From: Burkholderiales bacterium
GTDB taxonomy: Bacteria; Pseudomonadota; Gammaproteobacteria; Burkholderiales; Burkholderiaceae_D
Assembly (NCBI GenBank): GCA_028868455.1
Contig: JAGWUK010000039.1
Location: 1-11,543, forward strand
DNA: 11,543 bases
Direction of reading: 5' to 3'
Shown one piece after another: positions 7,288 to 11,543 of the stretch. The notes below the pieces were generated by a model. It saw only the letters and a list, made by a program, of their open reading frames with translations. It made no database searches and was not told where the DNA came from. The position numbers were made by a program, and so were the translations under genes. The first letter of the stretch is position 1; each line of letters begins with the position of its first letter.

Positions 7288-7965
7288 ATGAAGAAACTTC
7301 TTCCAGTTGCAATGGCGGCCGCGCTGTTAGCAAGTTGTTCCACTCCCTACAGCGAAACGCCGCTTGCAGGAAATTTCCCGACCACCAAACAAAATAAATT
7401 ACAGGCAGCATCACATTGGCTGCTGATCGCCAAAGATGTCGCGGAACAGATCAAACTGGGAACAGACAAAATCGGCGCGCCGGTCTATGTGACGCCTCCA
7501 GAGCAAAACAGCAAATTCACCAAAGCCTTCTATACCGAAGTGATCACCTCGCTGGTCAATCAGGGTGTGCTTGTCAGAAAAGTCAATGACGGCACTGCGC
7601 AAGTCATTGATATCGAAACCCAACTCGTCGCGTTTTCACCGGATCGTCATCAGAACAAACGTTTCGTCAGCGTCTCTGCGATTGGCGCCGGTATTGCCGC
7701 TGTGCATGGCCTTGGCATTCCGGTCGCCACGGACCGCGTCATCGGTGGTTTTGCCGCTGCCGGCAGCTACGACTGGCTGACCTGGATCGATCAGGAATAC
7801 GCCAAAGGCCCGACGCCAAGTTATGAATTAATCGTCACCACGTCGCTGGTGAAAAATTCACAGTTCGTTGCCCGTCGCACCGATGCCTACTACATCAATG
7901 ACACAGACTGGACTTTGTACAACGAAAACAAAGACTTCAACTTTAAAGTGGTCGGAGGCCAATAA
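7288..7965 (+). CDS. Predicted outer-membrane lipoprotein of unknown family
   Basis: A 225-residue lipoprotein. The signal peptide MKKLLPVAMAAALLASC has a lipobox LASC with Cys17; Ser at +2 predicts outer-membrane sorting. The mature part has an alpha/beta segment (residues 65-115, with FTKAFYTEVITSLVNQGVLVRKV), reminiscent of CsgG/FlgO/TolB-N-like folds. A Gly/Ala/Val-rich hydrophobic stretch follows (127-160, VSAIGAGIAAVHGLGIPVAT), unusual for a soluble lipoprotein and possibly a membrane-inserting or oligomer hairpin. The C-terminus is polar and aromatic (YYINDTDWTLYNEN). I do not recognise the family. The start is supported by an AAGGTGAG ribosome site at 7277-7284. Its stop codon shares one base with the start of the next gene, which also encodes a lipoprotein, so the two are surely one operon and may work together. 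Confidence 0.85.
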   Translation: MKKLLPVAMAAALLASCSTPYSETPLAGNFPTTKQNKLQAASHWLLIAKDVAEQIKLGTDKIGAPVYVTPPEQNSKFTKAFYTEVITSLVNQGVLVRKVNDGTAQVIDIETQLVAFSPDRHQNKRFVSVSAIGAGIAAVHGLGIPVATDRVIGGFAAAGSYDWLTWIDQEYAKGPTPSYELIVTTSLVKNSQFVARRTDAYYINDTDWTLYNENKDFNFKVVGGQ

Positions 7966-8537
7966 TGATGAAACGACTCGCTTTGGCTTGTACCGCTGCC
8001 GTAGCACTGAGCGCCTGCTCGAATATGAGCGGCTGGAATACCGGCGCACCCGCCTCGGCGGCTCCGACGTGGAAAGACGCGCAGGCAAATGAATTCATTC
8101 CGGCCAATCAACACGCCGCCGATGCACTGATCGCATCCGCCAATGCTTCTGGTTTTCTGGATAAAACGCGTCCACTGATTATCGCCACGCTGGCCAATAT
8201 TGATGCGCTGGAAGAATCTTCAACCTTTGGTCGTATCGTTGCCGAGCATGTATCCGGTCAGTTTTCGCGCGCTGGCTACAAAATGGTGGAAATGAAATTC
8301 CGCGATAAAGTCTTCATTAAGCAAAATGTCGGTGAATTATTGCTGACACGAGAAATCAAGGAAGTCGCGCAAAATCATAGTGCGCAAGCCGTGATTGTCG
8401 GCACCTACGCTGCCAGTGATAAATTTGTTTTCGTTAATCTGAAACTGATACGTCCAGGTGACAACATCGTTCTCGGCACCTACGATTACGCAATTCCTAT
8501 GGATAGAACCATCAAGGCATTGCTGGGTCGTCGTTAA
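7965..8537 (+). CDS. FlgO-family outer-membrane lipoprotein
   Basis: A 190-residue lipoprotein with signal peptide and lipobox LSAC (Cys18), Ser at +2, hence probably outer membrane. The body (about 50-185) looks like the FlgO domain: ADALIASANASGFLDKTRPLIIATLANIDALEESS, then FGRIVAEHVSGQFSRAGYKMVEM (88-110), LLLTREIKEVAQ (125-136), AVIVGTYAASDKFVFVNLKLI (142-162) and a final GTYDYAIPMD (171-180). In Vibrio, FlgO is an outer-membrane component needed for flagellar stability, but the domain is also found in genomes away from flagellar genes, and none is near here. The start is an ATG overlapping the previous stop (TAATG), with GGAGG at 7954-7958; a second ATG at 7968 would remove one residue and is equally possible. 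Translationally coupled to the lipoprotein upstream. Confidence 0.82.
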   Translation: MMKRLALACTAAVALSACSNMSGWNTGAPASAAPTWKDAQANEFIPANQHAADALIASANASGFLDKTRPLIIATLANIDALEESSTFGRIVAEHVSGQFSRAGYKMVEMKFRDKVFIKQNVGELLLTREIKEVAQNHSAQAVIVGTYAASDKFVFVNLKLIRPGDNIVLGTYDYAIPMDRTIKALLGRR

Positions 8538-8545
8538 AACTATTT

Positions 8546-8586
8546 ATCCTGAATCCGGCCAACGTACGTTTGCGCCGGATTCGGAT
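8546..8586. terminator. Strong inverted repeat after the lipoprotein operon
   Basis: GAATCCGGC (8551-8559) pairs perfectly with GCCGGATTC (8574-8582). With one bulged T at 8550 the stem extends by ATCC (8546-8549) pairing with GGAT (8583-8586), giving 13 bp around a 14-nt loop that itself holds the palindrome AACGTACGTT. It starts 9 nt after the stop of the FlgO-like gene, in the gap where it converges with nhaR. No T-run follows on the plus strand, so it may be a terminator, an mRNA-stabilising hairpin, or both. Confidence 0.55.
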
Positions 8587-8607
8587 CATCCGATCTGGCA
8601 TCAACAC

Positions 8608-8628
8608 ACATACTCCCACTGAGTATGT
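8608..8628. repeat. Perfect 8-bp inverted repeat
   Basis: ACATACTC (8608-8615) and GAGTATGT (8621-8628) form a perfect 8-bp stem with a 5-nt CCACT loop, 21 nt past the larger hairpin at 8546-8586. No T-run follows on either strand. Nothing else recognisable lies between here and the nhaR stop at 8749. Confidence 0.45.
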
Positions 8629-8748
8629 CTCAAATTCTGAAAATAGCGCAGGTCAATAAAGCGCGATAGCCAAATTCAAACCGATACTCCCCCAAAAACT
8701 TTCTATCTGCAGGACGCAGGTGAGCCTCGTCACAACAACGAAATCTGC

Positions 8749-9660
8749 TCAATCATCCTGCTCCCCAGCACGCTGACCTTGCGCTGCACGGCTGATGGCC
8801 AAGACCGCCGGATGTGTCAGTTTGCGTTGCACGGAAATGGCATAAAACTGTTCGCGGATTTCATCGGTTTGCCCGACCATCTGCACATCGTACTGTCGCA
8901 TTACCATATCGGCGATGGAAGTCGGCGCTGCAAAAAAACCGGCGCCCGCCTGTCCAAAAGCACACATCAAAGCGCTATCGTCAAACTCACCGGCAATACG
9001 CGGATGGATATTGTGCTGATCCAGCCATTGCAGCAACCGCGCGCGCAAAGCGGCATCTTCGCCCGGCAATAACAAGGGCGCACGCTCCAGATTCGTTGGA
9101 AACGCTGCCGGATATTGTGCTGACAAAGTGGCAGTCGCAAAAAAACTGATCCCGCATTCCGCCAGCAAATGGCTATAACCGCGCACATTCACCGTTGGCG
9201 GCATGGAGCTGTCGGACAAGACAACGTCCAGTTTATGCGTAGCCAGGTCAGCCAGCAGAGCATCCAGCTTCCCCTCGCGGCAATTGACACGCAGCGTTTG
9301 CGGCAACTTCAGCGCAGGTTCCAGCAAACGATAAGCGACCGCCTTGGGCAAAGCATCCGAGACGCCGACACGCAATTGCACCGTACGCTCAGTCGGGCGA
9401 TGATGCAGAACCTCTTCCAGTTCCTGGCCCAGCGCAAAAATATCGTCGGCATAGCTCAATACCAGTCGGCCGGCTTCGGTTAACTCAAGATTGCGGCCAC
9501 TTTTACGAAACAGCGCCTCGCCCTGCATTGCCTCGAACAGGCTCAGCTGACCACTGATGGTTTGCGGCGTGACATGCAGTTGCTCGGCTGCTCGGGCAAT
9601 GCTACCGCTTTTGGCAACCGTCCAGAAATAATGCAGATGCTTATAGTTCAAGGCAGACAT
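8749..9660 (-). CDS. nhaR: LysR-family regulator, NhaR type
   Basis: A 303-residue LysR-type activator. The N-terminus closely resembles E. coli NhaR: NYKHLHYFWTVAKSGSIARAAEQLHVTPQTISGQL (5-39) forms the winged helix-turn-helix, followed by LFRKSGRNLELTEAGRLVLSYADDIF. The effector domain keeps NhaR-like patches: VGVSDALPK (98-106), HKLDVVLSD (142-150), ECGISFF (168-174), LLLPG (196-200), GEFDDSALMCAFG (224-236) and the HPAV near the end (283-286). NhaR in E. coli responds to Na+ and alkaline pH and activates nhaA. Here no nhaA is present; the gene is divergent from yccA-alx, 151 bp away, so those are its likely targets (inference). The start at 9660 fits the family N-terminus; an in-frame ATG at 9732 would add 24 unrelated residues. 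It converges with the lipoprotein operon. Confidence 0.9.
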   Translation of the reverse strand: MSALNYKHLHYFWTVAKSGSIARAAEQLHVTPQTISGQLSLFEAMQGEALFRKSGRNLELTEAGRLVLSYADDIFALGQELEEVLHHRPTERTVQLRVGVSDALPKAVAYRLLEPALKLPQTLRVNCREGKLDALLADLATHKLDVVLSDSSMPPTVNVRGYSHLLAECGISFFATATLSAQYPAAFPTNLERAPLLLPGEDAALRARLLQWLDQHNIHPRIAGEFDDSALMCAFGQAGAGFFAAPTSIADMVMRQYDVQMVGQTDEIREQFYAISVQRKLTHPAVLAISRAAQGQRAGEQDD

Positions 9661-9697
9661 GGCATTCCATTCATCGAAAAAAACGAAGTGATTTTCA

Positions 9698-9731
9698 ATT
9701 ATATTCGACTTTTTTTGTGAATCGATTCGCA
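9698..9731 (-). promoter_or_regulatory. Candidate nhaR promoter with palindromic operator
   Basis: On the minus strand a perfect -10, TATAAT (plus coordinates 9698-9703), lies 15 nt from the perfect 10-bp palindrome GAATCGATTC (9719-9728), which extends to 14 of 16 matches at 9716-9731. A -35 at 17-nt spacing would fall inside the palindrome (9721-9726) and matches consensus poorly, the pattern of an activator- or repressor-controlled promoter. LysR proteins often autoregulate from such a site in the divergent region; binding here is inference. Confidence 0.4.
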
Positions 9732-9744
9732 CTACACTGCTTAT

Positions 9745-9762
9745 ACCTTCTGTGACGAAGGT
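9745..9762 (+). promoter_or_regulatory. Hairpin in the yccA leader
   Basis: ACCTTC (9745-9750) and GAAGGT (9757-9762) form a perfect 6-bp stem with the 6-nt loop TGTGAC, about 50 nt before the yccA start. A second weak fold, GGTG/CACC, overlaps its 3' side. No known riboswitch motif is seen. It could affect mRNA stability or be chance. Confidence 0.25.
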
Positions 9763-9811
9763 GGATGCATTGCACCTGTCCGCATTGTTTTCAACATTTC
9801 AGGAGAAAAGT

Positions 9812-10498
9812 ATGAAACTCATGAGTCGCGCTACCGTTCGTAATGCGCAAACTGTCGACTATATCGACAGCGACGCGTTATCCGGCCACAAAGTCTTGCG
9901 CAACACCTATATGTTGCTGTCGATGACCTTATTGTTTTCCGCATTGGCGGCCGCCGTCACCATCAGCCTGAATTTACCTGGCCCCGGCTTTATCGTGACC
10001 ATGGTTGCCTACTTCGGCCTCTTGTTTCTGACCACGAAGTTACGTAACAGCGCCTGGGGCATCGCCTCGGTCTTTGCGCTGACGGGCTTTATGGGCTACA
10101 CACTGGGTCCTATCATCAGCCACTATCTGAAAATGCCTGGCGGCAGCGGCATTGTCATGATGGCCATGGGTATGACCGGCGTGATTTTCTTGGGATTGTC
10201 TGCCTATGTCTTAATCAGCAAACGCGATTTCAGCTTTATCGGTGGTTTTCTGATGATAGGCATGCTGGTCGCTATCGTTGCCAGCATCGGCGCCATGTTC
10301 TTTCAAATCCCGGCACTGGCGCTGACAATTTCTGCGGTCATGGTTTTGTTGATGTCCGGCATGATTTTGTTTGAAACCAGCAACATTATCCGCGGCGGTG
10401 AAACCAACTACATCATGGCTACCGTCAGCCTGTACATCACTATTTTCAATCTGTTCACCAGCCTGCTGCAATTGCTTGGCTTTATTGAAAGAGACTAA
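9812..10498 (+). CDS. yccA: YccA-like BAX-inhibitor-1 family membrane protein
   Basis: A 228-residue inner-membrane protein with seven predicted transmembrane segments (about 33-53, 57-75, 82-101, 112-135, 141-164, 168-186, 202-223). It resembles E. coli YccA (219 residues) over its length: HKVLRNTYMLLS (26-37), TGFMGYTLGPI (91-101), AYVLISKRDFSFIGG (131-145) and the family signature ETSNIIRGGETNYI (188-201), ending in GFIERD. E. coli YccA is a substrate and modulator of the membrane protease FtsH and protects jammed SecY; the same role here is inferred. The start is fixed by AGGAG at 9801-9805, 6 nt before the ATG; a GTG at 9752 in the same frame is not needed. It is the first gene of an operon with the TerC-family gene 2 nt downstream. 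Confidence 0.93.
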   Translation: MKLMSRATVRNAQTVDYIDSDALSGHKVLRNTYMLLSMTLLFSALAAAVTISLNLPGPGFIVTMVAYFGLLFLTTKLRNSAWGIASVFALTGFMGYTLGPIISHYLKMPGGSGIVMMAMGMTGVIFLGLSAYVLISKRDFSFIGGFLMIGMLVAIVASIGAMFFQIPALALTISAVMVLLMSGMILFETSNIIRGGETNYIMATVSLYITIFNLFTSLLQLLGFIERD

Positions 10499-10500
10499 GC

Positions 10501-11457
10501 ATGTTGCATTCCGTCGCTCAACCCTGGATGTGGGTCGCGTTTATTGCCTTTGTGCTGGTCATGCTGGCGGTGGACGTGATCGCCCTTGGCGGCTCACGCG
10601 CCCACAAAGTCAGCGTCAGGGAAGCGGCGGCCTGGACCATAGTCTGGATCAGTCTGGCCTTGCTGTTCGACTTTGGCCTGTGGATTTATCTGAGCGACAC
10701 CATAGGCCGCGAAGTCGCCACCGCCAAAGCGATGGAATTTCTCGCTGGCTACGTGATCGAAAAATCCCTCTCTGTCGATAATATTTTTGTCTTCTTGTTG
10801 ATCTTCGGGCATTTTGCCGTTCCGCCGCAATATCAGCGCAAAGTCTTGCTGTACGGCGTATTGGGTGCGATTGCCATGCGGATCGCCATGATATTGGCCG
10901 GTAGCTGGGTGGTCACACAGTTTTCGTGGGTGCTGTATCTGTTCGGTATTTTTCTGCTGTTCACCGGATTGCGCATGCTGGTCGCCGCTGAACAGGAACC
11001 AGACCTGGAAGCCAATCCAGTGTTGCGGCTGGCGAAAAAACTGCTGCCTTTCACTGCGGAATTTCGCAAAGAAAAATTCACCGTCAAGGAACATGGTAAA
11101 CGACTGTTCACACCATTATTTCTGGTGCTGATCCTGATTGAAATCTCTGATGTCGTGTTTGCAGTGGATTCGATTCCGGCGATTTTTGCGGTGACCACCG
11201 ATCCCTTTATCGTGTTCACCTCGAATATTTTTGCGATCATGGGTCTGCGTGCGCTGTACTTCCTGCTGGCCGACATGGCCGACCGCTTTCATTTGCTGAA
11301 ATTCGGTCTGGCGTTCGTCCTGATGTTCGTCGGCACCAAAATGCTGGTCGTCAAATGGATGCATATCCCCACCGATATTTCATTGATGGTCATCGGCGGA
11401 ATACTGGGCAGTTCTGTGGTGGCGAGTTTGCTGGTAACACGGAAGAAAACTCATTAA
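10501..11457 (+). CDS. alx: TerC-family membrane protein, Alx-like
   Basis: A 318-residue inner-membrane protein of the TerC family, very like E. coli Alx (321 residues). TerC proteins have been linked to Mn2+ export and metal supply to exported enzymes, and E. coli alx is induced by alkali. Conserved acidic membrane motifs are EKSLSVDNIFVF (87-98, with Glu87 and Asp93) and IEISDVVFAVDSIPAIFAVT (213-232, with Glu214, Asp217 and Asp223), followed by SNIFAIMGLRALYFLLA (241-257). A charged cytoplasmic-type loop (163-200) separates the two halves. About eight to nine membrane segments are visible. It starts 2 nt after the yccA stop without a strong Shine-Dalgarno (GAAAGAGA), suggesting translational coupling. 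No yybP-ykoY-type leader can be present because the gene lacks its own 5' region. A strong terminator follows. Confidence 0.94.
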   Translation: MLHSVAQPWMWVAFIAFVLVMLAVDVIALGGSRAHKVSVREAAAWTIVWISLALLFDFGLWIYLSDTIGREVATAKAMEFLAGYVIEKSLSVDNIFVFLLIFGHFAVPPQYQRKVLLYGVLGAIAMRIAMILAGSWVVTQFSWVLYLFGIFLLFTGLRMLVAAEQEPDLEANPVLRLAKKLLPFTAEFRKEKFTVKEHGKRLFTPLFLVLILIEISDVVFAVDSIPAIFAVTTDPFIVFTSNIFAIMGLRALYFLLADMADRFHLLKFGLAFVLMFVGTKMLVVKWMHIPTDISLMVIGGILGSSVVASLLVTRKKTH

Positions 11458-11494
11458 TGATTTGAAAACAATTTCGTATTTGCATTCCCTTTGG

Positions 11495-11529
11495 GCGTAT
11501 TTTTTTGTTAAAAATACGCTTTTTTTTTT
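11495..11529 (+). terminator. Rho-independent terminator of the yccA-alx operon
   Basis: GCGTATTTTT (11495-11504) pairs perfectly with AAAAATACGC (11510-11519) across a TTGTT loop, 10 bp, and is followed directly by ten T residues (11520-11529). This is a textbook intrinsic terminator 37 nt after the alx stop. Confidence 0.93.
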
Positions 11530-11543
11530 CATTTTAAAAAATG

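Noticed and set aside
9731..9811. yybP-ykoY manganese riboswitch before the yccA-alx operon
   Set aside because: The conserved GGGGAGTA-type and loop sequences are not present, and alx begins 2 nt after yccA with no leader of its own.
10594..11364. Minus-strand open frames of 82-166 codons opposite alx
   Set aside because: Gln/His/Asp-rich frames typical of the antisense of hydrophobic membrane-protein codons; alx itself is unmistakable.
1..11543. tRNA, rRNA, CRISPR, defence or phage genes
   Set aside because: No cloverleaf, regularly spaced repeats or recognisable proteins of these classes were seen on either strand.

Overview
The window looks like chromosomal DNA of a betaproteobacterium, probably order Burkholderiales and perhaps an Oxalobacteraceae-type organism. 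This is inferred from protein character, moderate GC content and the gene neighbourhood; no rRNA or marker gene fixes the taxon. Almost all of it is housekeeping or cell-envelope genes in dense, ordinary coding sequence. I see no rRNA, tRNA, CRISPR array, phage gene or intact transposase.

Left block (1-5371, minus strand): a LysM-domain envelope protein, dprA, smg and topB (topB runs off the left edge), transcribed leftward. Right of it, def and fmt (5541-7033) are transcribed rightward and overlap by 4 bp. Divergent def-fmt and dprA-smg is a classic proteobacterial arrangement; in E. coli the place of topB is taken by yrdD, a small topoisomerase-type zinc-finger gene. The topB-smg gap carries a short element of about 105 bp with terminal inverted repeats and a candidate 5-bp target duplication, the best candidate for an unannotated mobile sequence here.

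Middle block (7034-8748): after fmt the usual neighbour rsmB is not seen. Instead a two-gene operon encodes two outer-membrane lipoproteins, one of unknown family and one FlgO-like, their stop and start codons sharing one base. No flagellar genes are nearby. Strong inverted repeats follow in the convergent gap.

Right block (8749-11543): a NhaR-type LysR regulator (minus strand) is divergent from a two-gene operon encoding a YccA-like BAX-inhibitor-1 membrane protein and an Alx/TerC-family membrane protein, which ends in a textbook intrinsic terminator. No Na+/H+ antiporter gene is present. A 10-bp perfect palindrome sits where the -35 of a candidate nhaR promoter would lie, so this looks like a self-contained regulator-target pair, plausibly for alkaline, sodium or manganese stress.

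I did not find a clearly novel multi-gene system. The items most worth a second look are the MITE-like element before topB, the lipoprotein pair, and the nhaR/yccA/alx unit.
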